The notes under the pieces: model-generated
What the model saw: only the letters and a program-made list of their open reading frames with translations
Database searches by the model: none
What the model was told of the DNA's origin: nothing
Shown: one piece after another, positions 21,201-31,172 of the stretch
Layout of the letters: every line of letters starts with the position of its first letter
Position numbering within the stretch: the stretch's first letter is position 1
Assembly: GCF_003013715.1 (NCBI RefSeq)
Contig: NC_072816.1
Coordinates: 434,001 to 498,000 of the forward strand
DNA from: Candidozyma auris
Taxonomy: Eukaryota; Ascomycota; Pichiomycetes; Serinales; Metschnikowiaceae
Reading direction: 5' to 3'
DNA length: 64,000 nucleotides
Translations under genes and position numbers: made by a program

Positions 21201-21898
21201 GAATGCGCTGCTTCTTTGAGATCGGGATACTCGATGCTGATGTACTCTATGAATGAGTGAGGATTCAAGGAGTATTGCTTAGCAAGTTCATAGACGATGC
21301 TTCGTGCAAATGTATGTTGTTTAGACTTTTTCACCACCAGATCTAAATGACGGATAAGTGCTACCATTAGTTGTTTCTGTATGAGATTTGTTTGCAGTTC
21401 AGGAATACTTACCAACATGTGATGAGGCAATTCGGAAACCTCCTTTATTACAAGCCGGATTTCAGCTAGATCATTGTCATCTCCCCCCACGTTGGATGCT
21501 AAATGAGATATCAAAGTACATAGACACGAAGTGTAAATCTGCACATTTCGAGGAAATGAGGTATGGGTCCTGTTAACATTGCACTTTGCTTTAAACAGCT
21601 GAAGAATATCAAGAGAGCGCTGTATGTCATTTTTGAACACTGTTTGAAGGTAGTAATTCACTTTCACCTTGGTATCCGTATTAGTCAATGTGAAGCGTCT
21701 TCGCTCTGCATCGAGCTTGCTGATCGTCTCCACGAAGCTCATATTGAGAAAGTTTCGAGGGTCGGCCCTACTCAAAATTGCCCCAGACTTATCATGCTTA
21801 TTTAAGCCTGCTAAAGTTCTGAGCAGTTGTCGAAGCATGAGGGCATGGTATGAATAGAGAGAGATATGTACTGTATTGAAATATGCGATGCGATACAT
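18242..21898 (-). CDS. RPO41: RPO41, mitochondrial RNA polymerase
   Basis: About 1218 residues, a T7-like single-subunit polymerase that transcribes mitochondrial DNA and makes replication primers. Palm and finger motifs are intact: [38 protein letters not shown] (motif A with the catalytic Asp), [16 protein letters not shown] (motif B) and [13 protein letters not shown] (motif C with the second catalytic Asp). The N-terminal extension begins [13 protein letters not shown] and includes a second Met at 21838 ([14 protein letters not shown]); either start gives a basic, acid-poor matrix-targeting peptide. The N-terminal extension is shorter than in S. cerevisiae (1351 residues). The stop lies 2 bp from that of IWR1. 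Confidence 0.96.
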   Translation of the reverse strand: [1218 protein letters not shown]

Positions 21899-21997
21899 CA
21901 CTATCAGCGATGCGGTGTTGTCAAACTACTATACCCTTTTGGGTTGTACGGCCTAGAAAATGAGATCAAAGCTTGCAAGCATTTAAATTCGCAATGT

Positions 21998-22636
21998 TTA
22001 GTTATTTATCGTAGTTTGGATGTTGAAAATGACAGAAGGGAATTGCGAGATCTCAGCTGAAACGTGTGCTTCCACACCAAAGCTCATCAAGACGCCTCGT
22101 ATAAGACCGCAGGAAAACCACAAATACGAGCGTGCCTTGCTTATTGAATCTGGATTGCCCTTCGAGCTGTTTAAGCGAGATATAAGCCTATGCTCGTTAT
22201 CTATGAGGACAAACGTACCACGATGATTCGTTCGAAGGTTATCCATTTGCTTGTTAAACAGACATTTCCAGACATCTCGACAAACAAACTTCATTATGTC
22301 CAAGATGTCAACAATTTTGTTGAGCAGATTGCCTGCCTTGTACATCAAAACCTCTGTGAGTCGAAGGCCGGTTGAATAGCCGTAAGCTTCTACCTTGAGC
22401 GTCTCCTCATCTTCATTGAGGGTCTTTGAGTCGTATATTGCAACAGTGCCAGGGTAATCACCATCTAATTGCAGTAGCTTGGTATCAATACGTGTTTGAT
22501 AGTCCTTGTCGGTTTCTTGTAGTTGCCCTTTTTTGTCATCAAAATGCGACACTCTCAAGGATAACGGCACAAGTTCTTGAAGAAGAAGGTCGAAGCATAC
22601 GCCGCTTACCTGCCTTTGAGAATCTAGCACATCCAT
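21998..22636 (-). CDS. TRS33: TRS33, TRAPP tethering complex subunit
   Basis: A 212-residue TRAPPC6/Trs33-type Bet3-fold protein. Recognisable parts are the N-terminal FDLLLQELVPLSLRV, the segment GYSTGLRLTEVLMYK, the helix IVDILDIMKFVCRDVWKCLFNKQMD, the strand NHRGTFVLIDNE and the C-terminal YLWFSCGLIRGVLMSFGVEAHVSAE. Trs33 is a core subunit of the TRAPP complexes that activate Ypt1-type Rab GTPases on ER-Golgi membranes. The ATG at 22634-22636 gives a normal N-terminus. The protein is somewhat shorter than S. cerevisiae Trs33 (268 residues), mainly in loops. Confidence 0.88.
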   Translation of the reverse strand: MDVLDSQRQVSGVCFDLLLQELVPLSLRVSHFDDKKGQLQETDKDYQTRIDTKLLQLDGDYPGTVAIYDSKTLNEDEETLKVEAYGYSTGLRLTEVLMYKAGNLLNKIVDILDIMKFVCRDVWKCLFNKQMDNLRTNHRGTFVLIDNEHRLISRLNSSKGNPDSISKARSYLWFSCGLIRGVLMSFGVEAHVSAEISQFPSVIFNIQTTINN

Positions 22637-22881
22637 TGAAGAGAAACTGTACCTGATAAGAGGCTCCTGTAACTGTTGTATGGCGCGGTATGTGGTGTAC
22701 CTTCCCTCTATAATTTACGGTTCCGCACTCAAATGCGTCAACGATAATTTTTCGGTGAAGGAAGTTACAGGGCAAATAAACTAGGAAAGTGTAATGATGA
22801 GATCGGATGATATAATCAAGCGTGTCTCTTCTATGACGTAGAATATCCTTGTCCTTATCCTACTTTATCTCAACTCGAGAT

Positions 22882-24429
22882 ATGTTCTCTCATCAAACCC
22901 AGATTCCTATGTCGTTCCATAGAAGTTACTCTTTAAGTGTTGCAGCCATTTCAAGGAACACTTCAGGCGCCATTCAGGATTCGACCACCTCGTCAAAACA
23001 AGTCGATAAGCTTCATCGTGCACATTCGTGGCCTTCAAAACAGTCGAGCGGACCGAGAAAGATCTCTCTTCGACAAAGCGAGACACAAATAATACCCAGT
23101 GACCGGAGCGGCAAACATGAGAGCACCAGCATGACCATATCCTGTAAGGTATCCAGTATTTCAAGTGATAGCGTCTTTTCTAACTCCAGAAGCTTGCCCT
23201 CAACACGGACGATTGACGAGGGGCCTTATTCTACTCTTAAGCAGTGCAACTCTCAATATACCGCCGTTATGAATGAGCTTATGGAGACTGAGACTCTATT
23301 TGTGAAGAACTTGAAGATGCTCAGAGATGTTGTGATTCGCTTCTACCTTGATCGATGTAAGGCTCAAGGGTGTCGGTGCTCTCCACTTGAAACGTTAGAA
23401 GTATTGACCACCACTTTAATAGGAGCCCATTCCAAGTTGCTAGGGTTGAAGGATACTGACCTTCTTCAAAAGATTACGGAGCTCTTACAAGAAAGCGAGG
23501 TCTACGCTCACTACTGCTCAAACGCTGAAATGTTCTCGAGCCTACTAAGGAAGGATATTGGAGTTCTCGATTGTACGTGTGCCCTAACCCTTCTGAAAAA
23601 TCTATTAAAGTATAGCGATGGGAAAAACTCTAGGTTCGACTATTCCGTTTTCCTGCTTTTACAGAAACCGATGGCTCGCATCATGAGATATCAATTATTT
23701 TTTGAAGCCTTGCTCAAAGCTAATTCACGCAACACCGAAATATCCGAAATGCTACAAGAATTGAAATCAAATCTTTGTATCATTGATGAGAAAGTCGAGG
23801 TCCTTTTAAAAGAATTTCAGAAGCAAAGCTCTCTAGACTTACGGATCCGGTTTGAATATACCAAAGGAAGAGACTTGTCTTTCTATGGTGTCGTAAAACT
23901 TGCTTCCATAGCAAACTTGGCCTGGCCGGTGTACCGCAAGAGCTTGAGTATGATGACAACAGAAACACTAGCTCTCTTTACAAATAGTGTCATAATCATT
24001 TGTGAATGGGTTCCCTATCGAAGCAGAAAAAAGCCTTTGTTGATTCTTCCGTATGATGAATGTTGCTTCTTGACGAATCCGGATGAATATGATGGTGGCA
24101 TCACGTTTAGCAGAGATTCCTCTTTGAAAATTAGATTTTACCGAAACGATTTTGAGTTCGAGGTTGTTTTGGGGTTCCCGAGCGAGGGGACCCTGAGGGC
24201 AGCGTTGGGTGCTATTCCTCGAGAAATCAAACGACAAAATTACGGTGTCGAATGTAATCTACCTGACACATTCGCTGCTAGTGAGATTAGTATCAACGCA
24301 GGTGGAGTCGATCGGAGCAAGTATAAGCTGTGCTACTTCAGAGAAGTATTTCCGTTTGAGCCGCTTCGGCCGCGTGCAAGGCTAATTCGCTCTAAATTAG
24401 CCAGGCAGATATTTCTGCTCAACGGATGA
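22882..24429 (+). CDS. RhoGEF (DH plus PH-like domain) of unknown target
   Basis: A 515-residue protein. After a Ser/Thr-rich N-terminus of about 130 residues comes a DH domain from NSQYTAVMNELMETETLFVKNLKML, through the middle helix LLRKDIGVLDCTC, to LLLQKPMARIMRYQLFFEALLK, which is the conserved CR3 surface that contacts Rho GTPases. A PH-like region follows (LSFYGVVKLASIANLAW, ALFTNSVIIICEWVPY, SLKIRFYRNDFEFEVVLGF). It should catalyse GDP/GTP exchange on a Rho or Cdc42 GTPase. It is smaller than Rom2/Cdc24/Bud3. Fus2-like or an uncharacterised clade-specific GEF are options. The annotated start is the first ATG (22882); the frame is open slightly upstream without ATG. Confidence 0.75.
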   Translation: MFSHQTQIPMSFHRSYSLSVAAISRNTSGAIQDSTTSSKQVDKLHRAHSWPSKQSSGPRKISLRQSETQIIPSDRSGKHESTSMTISCKVSSISSDSVFSNSRSLPSTRTIDEGPYSTLKQCNSQYTAVMNELMETETLFVKNLKMLRDVVIRFYLDRCKAQGCRCSPLETLEVLTTTLIGAHSKLLGLKDTDLLQKITELLQESEVYAHYCSNAEMFSSLLRKDIGVLDCTCALTLLKNLLKYSDGKNSRFDYSVFLLLQKPMARIMRYQLFFEALLKANSRNTEISEMLQELKSNLCIIDEKVEVLLKEFQKQSSLDLRIRFEYTKGRDLSFYGVVKLASIANLAWPVYRKSLSMMTTETLALFTNSVIIICEWVPYRSRKKPLLILPYDECCFLTNPDEYDGGITFSRDSSLKIRFYRNDFEFEVVLGFPSEGTLRAALGAIPREIKRQNYGVECNLPDTFAASEISINAGGVDRSKYKLCYFREVFPFEPLRPRARLIRSKLARQIFLLNG

Positions 24430-25279
24430 CCAGCGCTCCTTGGTATGTAGCCTGGAAAGATCAAGCATTGAGCGATACGAAGGATCCTTTCTATAATATC
24501 GTGGTCGTTATATAGTCAAGTGACTGGGCGGTACCGTTCTTCTAATTGAGTTTCAAAACCTTTGAAGAAAAATAAGCTTGCTTTTGAGGTTTAAGAACGG
24601 ACAAGAAGAATGCATCTTCTTTCGGTACTTATATTTGTAGGGTTGAAAACAGAAATAAAAAAAAAAGTGCAACTCAGACACGATGTGCTAACTTCACCCC
24701 AATTTATAAGTTTGCTGCCATTTCGCAGCCGACATGGGAAAGGAGTATTAAACATAGAAAAAAAAATAAATTTTGATACCTCTCTCATACTCATACCATT
24801 CTATTCTCATCTTCAAAGCTATGTTCCGAATACCGGTTCAAGCGTAGCGAAGTATCTTGGTTGCAAACGCGCTGTATCTACCATCCACTCGCTATCCCCA
24901 GTCTCACATCTCGCCGCAATGCGTTTGTGGGTGACGTAAAACGGGCGCGCCCTGGAGAGCCCACGTTGCCAGTGGACATAAACAGTAATCCGTTGTAGGC
25001 AATTACGATTAAACGAAGAGTTGCAGAAAGCCCATCCTAAGACTTAGCATATTCCAAGTTCTCGTACTCAGAGTGTGTTGTAGATGACGTACGTCTTGGA
25101 GAGACAGAGAAGAACGGTAGAGTTGTACAGAAAACATCAGAAGAGGAGCCAACTCAAAATACACGCTTCAAAGTCAGCGTACGTCTTCAATAGGGTTAAA
25201 CCTTTTTCACCAACTGAAGCTGATCTTCACCCCTCTATTTTTTTTATTTTTTTGTTTCGACGGGGCGTACATCATAGAC
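24430..25279. other. Intergenic stretch upstream of the GC-rich block, nothing recognised
   Basis: AT-rich sequence after the RhoGEF stop. Reading frames here (such as 24610-24939 and 25084-25470) have no family features. A GGGCGCGCCC palindrome occurs near 24943-24952. T-rich runs at about 25238-25253 lie just before the GC-rich block. Confidence 0.35.
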
Positions 25280-25284
25280 AATGT

Positions 25285-25611
25285 CAATTTGCAAGTAACG
25301 GTTTCGTGGCTGGGGTGAGGCTGGTTCGAGGGGGCTGGCCCCAAGAAAACGAGAACCAGCGGCCTACACCAGGCACAACTGGGGCAAGCCAGCCAGGTCC
25401 AGTCCTGCTCGCTAGCTGGTCGGGAGTCAATGGAGCGGTGACATGCTTTACGCGAGGTAAACCTTGTTAACTATGTCTCAGGCGGCTGGTCGTGGAAAAC
25501 GTGTGCGTAAGTTTAGTCACATCCCGAGGGGGGGGCAGGTGGCTATGATTGGCCACAAGCCCAGAAACGAGGGCGTGAGCATGGTAGATGCACGAGACGC
25601 ACCGGTTTTTT
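25285..25611 (+). ncRNA. Candidate structured non-coding RNA (GC-rich hairpin cluster), identity unknown
   Basis: A GC-rich island (77 of 120 bases G or C in 25321-25440) between AT-rich flanks. It can fold as successive hairpins: an 8-bp stem 25320-25327/25353-25360 enclosing GGGG/CCCC 25331-25334/25339-25342; 25369-25372/25379-25382; a nested hairpin 25389-25393/25415-25419 around 25394-25397/25404-25407; 25539-25543/25552-25556; and 25559-25562/25571-25574. A GGTTCGA segment at 25323 resembles a Pol III B box. A T6 run at 25606-25611 could terminate Pol III. The segment GTAACGGTTTCGTGG near 25295 faintly recalls the 5' Alu part of fungal SRP RNA. It could instead be a structured WHI3 leader. 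Strand is assumed from the T6 run. Confidence 0.35.
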
Positions 25612-26077
25612 CGTTGAGGGTGTTTGCCTCCGGTCTCCGTAGGCGAGAAAGCACCGAAGGAAAATAACCTAAAAACAAGACCAAAAAATAAAGAGAAGTG
25701 AGTAGCTTTCAAACATACTCATACTACACCCTTTTTCCACAAATAAACACATATTGAAGAGCTAGACTCGTTATCAACGTTTCCAATCAATTAATCCGCT
25801 AGTCATTAGATTTAGTCACCCTTATTTTTTTTGAGTTTTTTTTTATTGAACTGGACTAAAAATTTATCACTCAAAGGCGACCCTTATCCATTGCTTCACG
25901 TATTTTAGTGAAAACGATTCAAGAACCTAGGTTCACATTCATCCATAGGTTTATTCTATTCTTGGGTTTCCGACTTAGAGGCGCCTTCTTTGTATTATCA
26001 CCAAACACTCCCAACTTATCACTTATCGCTTCATCACATCTTTTGCATCGACCCTTCCAACCATTTTCCATTATTAC
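25612..26077 (+). other. WHI3 upstream region / 5' leader
   Basis: AT-rich sequence with T-rich runs (about 25825-25848) directly before the WHI3 ATG. Long transcript leaders are common for regulators of this kind, but nothing in the sequence fixes the transcription start. Confidence 0.35.
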
Positions 26078-27871
26078 ATGACGTCCGAGACGAATCTACA
26101 ATTTACTTCAACAATTCCCATGATGAATCCAAATCTTAATCCAGGTCCATCGTTACCTAGCCAGCCCAGTCTTCTCTCGGGCTCCTTCTCATCTGTGTCT
26201 CATCCTTCAAACAATCTGCAACCTCCTTCATCGGGCTCTCTTCTGCAGCAGTTTTCTTTGAAGCTTCTGAATTTGCCTCAGGATTTGTCAGAGAGAGAGG
26301 CTCAACTCATCTTTGCTTTGGTCAACGATGACGTTGCCAGCGTTGAGCTCAAGGACCAAGTCATTACTGCCGTTTTCAAGACTCTCAATACTTGCATCAC
26401 CACAGGAAAACTTCTTGAACACAAGCCCATTTTTGGAAGCAATCTGCCGCATGTAAACGTGGAGTACGATGCTAATGTGTCCATGATGGCTACATCGAAT
26501 GCTTTCAACAACATGAGACTTTCTAACTCCGGCATCTCTCCTCCCTCATCGCATCCTGTTCCACTGGCTGCTCAGTTATTATCCAACTCTCAGTCTGGTC
26601 AGCAATCATTGGGCCAGGGAACGTTTGATTCATTCCAGAAACGCAAATCTGTGGGTAATCAAAGGTCTCGTTTCCTCTTTAGTGATCCTTTCTCAGGTGC
26701 CACAACCCCAACAAATGCAAATCCTGGCGGCGGCTCCATCGATTTGAGTGACATCACAGGTAAATCGATTCTCATGATGGAGTCTCACAATGACGCTAGG
26801 GAGTATGAAAACCTAGTACGCGACCCTTGGTCATCTCAAGCGCCTGGAACCATGAATTTCGGATCTAATCCCGAAACACCAGGAATGAACGTTTCTAACT
26901 CTTTTGAGTGGGGTGTTTCGTCAGGGCAGCTGAATCAGCAATCCCAACAGCAACAATCAGGACAATCGCTGTCTCAACAGCAGCAATCCCAGCAGCAGCA
27001 GCCGCAACAACAGCAACAGCAGCCAAACCACTCGAACAAGTCGCAGTCGGCTTCTTCAATGAGCGGCTCTGTCTCTCTGACCTCAAATGCCCCTGGCTCA
27101 CTTAATGGAGAGAGAAGAAGAACCTCATCTGCATTCTTCACAAACGGACCAGGCAGCACGGTTCAACCACAGACGGCTTCTCAACCCCAGACCACGCAAC
27201 AACCTCAAACAGTGGCTGCAATCCTTTCTCAGGGGCCAACACAATCCAACGGAAACAACTTGACCCCCTTGTCCATTCCATCCAATTCCATCAATAGAAA
27301 TGGACCACCCTCATCTTCATCCGCTCCCGGTACTCAAGCGGCCAGTCAGTCATCTCAACCAAACTCCGCAACAACACCAACTAATTCAGCTCGCTCATCT
27401 ACGAAGGATGTGCCAGATTTGTCCTTGTTAGCGAGAGTACCACCACCAGCAAACCCTGCTGACCAAAACCCTCCCTGTAATACGTTATATGTTGGTAATC
27501 TTCCTCCAGATGCCACGGAAGCTGAGCTTCGCACATTGTTTTCACCGCAGAAAGGTTTTAGGAGATTATCGTTCAGAACAAAGAATCAGTCTTCGAGTTC
27601 CAACGCGAACTCTTCCCACAACCATGGCCCGATGTGTTTTGTTGAGTTTGAGGATGTTGCACATGCTACTATCGCTCTTGCAGAATTGTATGGCCGTGCT
27701 TTACCTAGACCGAACGGTAGCAACGGTAAAGGGGGAATCAGACTTTCTTTTTCCAAAAATCCCCTCGGCGTTAGAGGTCCGGGAAACCCCAGAAGGACAT
27801 CATCGCAACAGGGTTCCAACAGTGGAACAAACAGCAATGTTGGAAACTATGGCTATCAAAACTATCATTGA
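26078..27871 (+). CDS. WHI3: WHI3/WHI4-like RNA-binding regulator of G1 and cell size
   Basis: A 597-residue protein. A short conserved N-terminal region ([22 protein letters not shown] and the [16 protein letters not shown] segment) is followed by a long Gln/Ser/Asn-rich low-complexity region with interrupted poly-Q at about residues 285-320. A single C-terminal RRM begins near residue 467 with RNP2 LYVGNL and has RNP1-like [10 protein letters not shown] near 517. This order matches Whi3, which binds CLN mRNAs, delays G1 cyclin accumulation and forms RNP assemblies through its poly-Q region. The paralogue Whi4 has the same layout, so the exact orthologue name is by family only. The RRM is followed by [15 protein letters not shown] and a Gly/Asn tail. 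Confidence 0.9.
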   Translation: MTSETNLQFTSTIPMMNPNLNPGPSLPSQPSLLSGSFSSVSHPSNNLQPPSSGSLLQQFSLKLLNLPQDLSEREAQLIFALVNDDVASVELKDQVITAVFKTLNTCITTGKLLEHKPIFGSNLPHVNVEYDANVSMMATSNAFNNMRLSNSGISPPSSHPVPLAAQLLSNSQSGQQSLGQGTFDSFQKRKSVGNQRSRFLFSDPFSGATTPTNANPGGGSIDLSDITGKSILMMESHNDAREYENLVRDPWSSQAPGTMNFGSNPETPGMNVSNSFEWGVSSGQLNQQSQQQQSGQSLSQQQQSQQQQPQQQQQQPNHSNKSQSASSMSGSVSLTSNAPGSLNGERRRTSSAFFTNGPGSTVQPQTASQPQTTQQPQTVAAILSQGPTQSNGNNLTPLSIPSNSINRNGPPSSSSAPGTQAASQSSQPNSATTPTNSARSSTKDVPDLSLLARVPPPANPADQNPPCNTLYVGNLPPDATEAELRTLFSPQKGFRRLSFRTKNQSSSSNANSSHNHGPMCFVEFEDVAHATIALAELYGRALPRPNGSNGKGGIRLSFSKNPLGVRGPGNPRRTSSQQGSNSGTNSNVGNYGYQNYH

Positions 27872-28306
27872 AAGAATTTCATCGGATCTGCATTTCATAT
27901 ATGGCCACTGCGCGGCATAATCACCAATTTATCATCATGGGCTAAAAGCAACGCTCATGTAAGCTCATCATGCCCTTCATCTACAGCTCATTGCCTTCTA
28001 TCATTCTTGTCATATTCATAATCATTATTGATTTTCCTCGTCATTCATCGTCATCCACATTACGATTCATGCTTCTGGTTTCTAGGCCAATACCCTGTAT
28101 TATTTTGAAATCCCCCTTATCGCACTACTATGTTATAGTTGTTTAATACTTAAAATTGTATACGCTTAAGTATTGTAGCCACCATCATTGAAATTGGCAC
28201 CATCTTGGGTTCACATCAAAGTTTAGAACTCACCAAACGTGCCTCAGAATGGCGGCGACACACTTTTCTATAATACATACATATACACAAGAATCAAAGG
28301 ATGAGG
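27872..28306. other. Convergent 3' region between WHI3 and a kinase gene
   Basis: About 430 bp, AT-rich, with several 'catcat'-like pyrimidine-rich stretches and possible polyadenylation-type TA-rich elements (TATATACA near 28271). No gene, tRNA or repeat recognised. Confidence 0.4.
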
Positions 28307-29617
28307 CTATCGCGGTATGAGGTCAATCAAGTCTTTTGTCAGAGCATAGACTTGGGTGAGCCACTGTGTCTCCAATAGACTCAGACAAGAACATCGCTTC
28401 TCAGGTACTGGGTGCAATGCTCGAAGGATATTGATTCGAGCATCGTAGTGAAGCTTCTTGAATAACGACATTGACGGGTTCAGAGAATCACTGTAGTTAC
28501 GGTCATTGAGTTTGTCCACCAAAGCAGTCAAATTTTTCTCGTTTTCGGGATAGCGCTTGATATACCTCTCCATTGTACGATTTTTCTCATCAGTTACAAT
28601 GTTTGCACTTGGCCAAGGCATCGTCATGAGGAAAACCTGGAAGTATACAACACCAAGTGCCCAAATATCAAGCGCCTTGAAGTTTATACTCTCAACATTG
28701 ATATCTATACCTTCCTTCTCATCCTTTTCAAATTGAAATAATTCAGGAGCCTTGAAAGAGGTCGTACCACACCATAGATCTGTTAGGGCTGCATGCTCAT
28801 GTGTTTTTGTTAGATCAATAGAGTAACCAAAATCATTAAGTTTGAGAATACCCTTGGAGTCTATGAGGAAGTTTTCAGGCTTGATATCACGATGAGCGAT
28901 ATTGTGGCGGTGCAAGAAGTCTACAGCCTTCACCATTTGCTTGAAAATAGCGTCCTTGAGATTCAGCGATACCTCCACATTTTTCGACCTTAGCGTACAC
29001 AAGTAGTCCAACAAGTCACCATGTGCATAATAGGGTATAATCAAAGATAACTCTTCCGATGAAGGGTTACGTGCCACGTCCAAAACGTCAACAACCAGTT
29101 TACACGCAAAGCATTTCTTCAAGTTATCGTACTCACGAAAGACAGAGGCCTTGTAACTTTCCAGAGACTGGCTTTTCTGAAACTTCACTGTCTTAATGAC
29201 GACGACAACAGTACCCTTCGCATCAGAGCCTTTGAATATGGTGCCGTTGGCACCTTCAAAGATGGGTTTGCTTGCCAAGGTAACGTAATCCTGGCCAATC
29301 ATCAGTTTTCCAGGCTCCTCCACAGGCTCAAGAGCTGCAAGGCTGTCCAGACGGTCAAAAGATGACGATGCAGAGCGCGAGAGAGCCGTGTTCTTGTTGT
29401 TGGAGACGCTCGACGAGTGTGGACGGTTCCCCTTGATGCTTTCTGCCGACATCTTGTTTAGTAGAGACGGTCTGGAGGTCAAAGAGTCAGCCTTTTTGGA
29501 CAACGCTGCTGCTGTCAGCAGCGATCGCGGTTTACTCGTCTCGGATCTCTCCCCACGGCCCTTGTCGTTGATCTTCGGGCTGGAAGGAGCCGCCTTGCGG
29601 ATTAGTGAGGATAGCAT
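28307..29617 (-). CDS. Serine/threonine protein kinase, probably of the fungal Npr1/Hal5 type
   Basis: A 436-residue kinase with a basic Ser-rich N-terminus of about 105 residues. The catalytic domain is complete: glycine-rich loop FEGANGTIFKG, ATP lysine in VVVIKTV, HRDIKPENFL catalytic loop, DFGYS magnesium loop, and KAPELF as the APE motif. It should therefore be active. An insertion between the APE motif and ALDIWALGVVYFQVF carries a charged segment (EKDEKEG). The low-complexity N-terminus and the C-terminal lobe (ILRALHPVPEKRCS) resemble the fungal Npr1/Hal4/Hal5/Prr group that controls nutrient and ion transporters. I cannot choose a specific orthologue. Confidence 0.8.
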   Translation of the reverse strand: MLSSLIRKAAPSSPKINDKGRGERSETSKPRSLLTAAALSKKADSLTSRPSLLNKMSAESIKGNRPHSSSVSNNKNTALSRSASSSFDRLDSLAALEPVEEPGKLMIGQDYVTLASKPIFEGANGTIFKGSDAKGTVVVVIKTVKFQKSQSLESYKASVFREYDNLKKCFACKLVVDVLDVARNPSSEELSLIIPYYAHGDLLDYLCTLRSKNVEVSLNLKDAIFKQMVKAVDFLHRHNIAHRDIKPENFLIDSKGILKLNDFGYSIDLTKTHEHAALTDLWCGTTSFKAPELFQFEKDEKEGIDINVESINFKALDIWALGVVYFQVFLMTMPWPSANIVTDEKNRTMERYIKRYPENEKNLTALVDKLNDRNYSDSLNPSMSLFKKLHYDARINILRALHPVPEKRCSCLSLLETQWLTQVYALTKDLIDLIPR

Positions 29618-31172
29618 TCTTGAAAGTTTATGGTTGCTGGCTTGTCAGCGTTTGATTAAAAAAACAGGCTTGAGGACAATGTGGGTAATGAAAATAGATT
29701 GTAGGATAAAAGAAAAGGAAGTGTTAATAAGGATAAAGCCAAATTTTCGGGTGTCATAAGCCTTGCAATGGGATGCCCGACTCCAATTATAGGAGGGTGC
29801 GTCGCGGGGTCAGGCCGAAAAAATAGAGTCTTGAGGAGAGAAGGAATAATAAACCAGGAGAGCGAAAGAAACAGCATAAATTATAAGAGAGATGCTTGAT
29901 TCATCAGAGACACAGAGAAGTGCAAGTGTCCCTCTCTTCGAATTTTGAAGTTTGAGTGGCTCAAACAAGTTTGCGGGAAGGGGAGAATGGGCAAGCTCGT
30001 ATTATCGCAAGCGAAAGTGAGCTCCCGGTAGGGTAAATGTGTGAACCGAGAAAAACGCCGAAAAACCGAGAACGTAAGGGGCAAGGAACTGCGTTTCCCC
30101 TGAGGCGAAAAACCGCTTGACCGAAAAGGCGGCAACAAGGAGAGGAAGGTGAAGTCGTGAACGGTTACGTCATGGCGGCATTTGCAGAGGCTTTATCGTC
30201 TGGGCGGAAACTAGAGTAGAACGGATGGAAAACGCGGCTCAGAAGCAGTCGGGAATTTACGAGCCCTTTCGTTATCAGCAACCTTATTTCGCAGCCATTG
30301 TAGAAAAGTTGCGTATATTTGGCTTCACATCCTGGAATCCATACGGAATTCGAAGTTTTGAGCACGAGAGACTAGACTGCGTCGGTATAATCTTTGCTTG
30401 GGGCGTTTGTAAGTGAAAATCCCCTCTCAATCATTGTGCTTTTCTTCACGTACGAACTTTGTCGCTGTTCCCTCGAAGTGTCTACCAAAATATTGCTTGA
30501 AGCAGAGCGAAGTACCTAAAGGTTCCAAAAATACCACGGACAAGGCAAAGTTGAATCCCCACCCCTGACGATCGCTTGCTTGATAACAGAAAGGTGGCTT
30601 TATCTGAGTCGATGACCTCACATTATCTGTTAATGATTCGGCTTAAGGGAAGTTAAATCAATCAATAATGCCTGGTGCTGCTTCCATACTCTCAGATTAC
30701 CTGATGCAAGATTAGGCAGAATTGCAAGCGCAACCAGCCAAACTTAGTACACTACGAAATTGTCAATTCAAATACCACAATTAAGAGAATAAGCCCAGCA
30801 GTCTCTTTGAGTCCATTAATCGAGTAGATTATTCTTGCTGAATTTGCCAGACGAGCACCCCATTACGGTGTCAGTCTCATACCCCGGAACCTTCATTCGT
30901 TACATGCCAACAATAAGGACATTTAGCGTTTTTCGGAATCTTTACTTTTACTTTTATTTATTCATATATTTATTTATTTTATTTTATTTTTATTTTTTTT
31001 CTCTCTTTTCGACAGTATGCTTATCTTTATGTCTTCAGATCTTGTGGTCGCTACTTTGAATGGTCCATTGATCCTGTTGTATCCCTGCATGAGCTCAGCT
31101 CGGCTCCGCCGTAACCGAAGAAACCGTTGTTCACAGAACACTCACATCCACCGTTCTTGCGTTTTCACACGA
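29618..31172. other. Long divergent promoter region between kinase and BAR-SH3 genes
   Basis: About 1.55 kb. Short frames (for example 29881-30138, 30427-30621) show no family features. A mixed-composition part (29760-30600) is followed by an AT-rich stretch with TTTA/TTTTA repeats at about 30935-31000, then CTCTCTTTTCGACAG at about 31001-31015. The last resembles a 3' splice site, so an intron in the 5'-UTR of the BAR-SH3 gene is possible, but no donor was identified. Confidence 0.35.

Noticed and set aside
25473..25667. Reading frame starting MSQAAGRGKRVRK in the GC-rich block
   Set aside because: Basic composition simply reflects the GC-rich sequence; no family match, and the same DNA forms hairpins.
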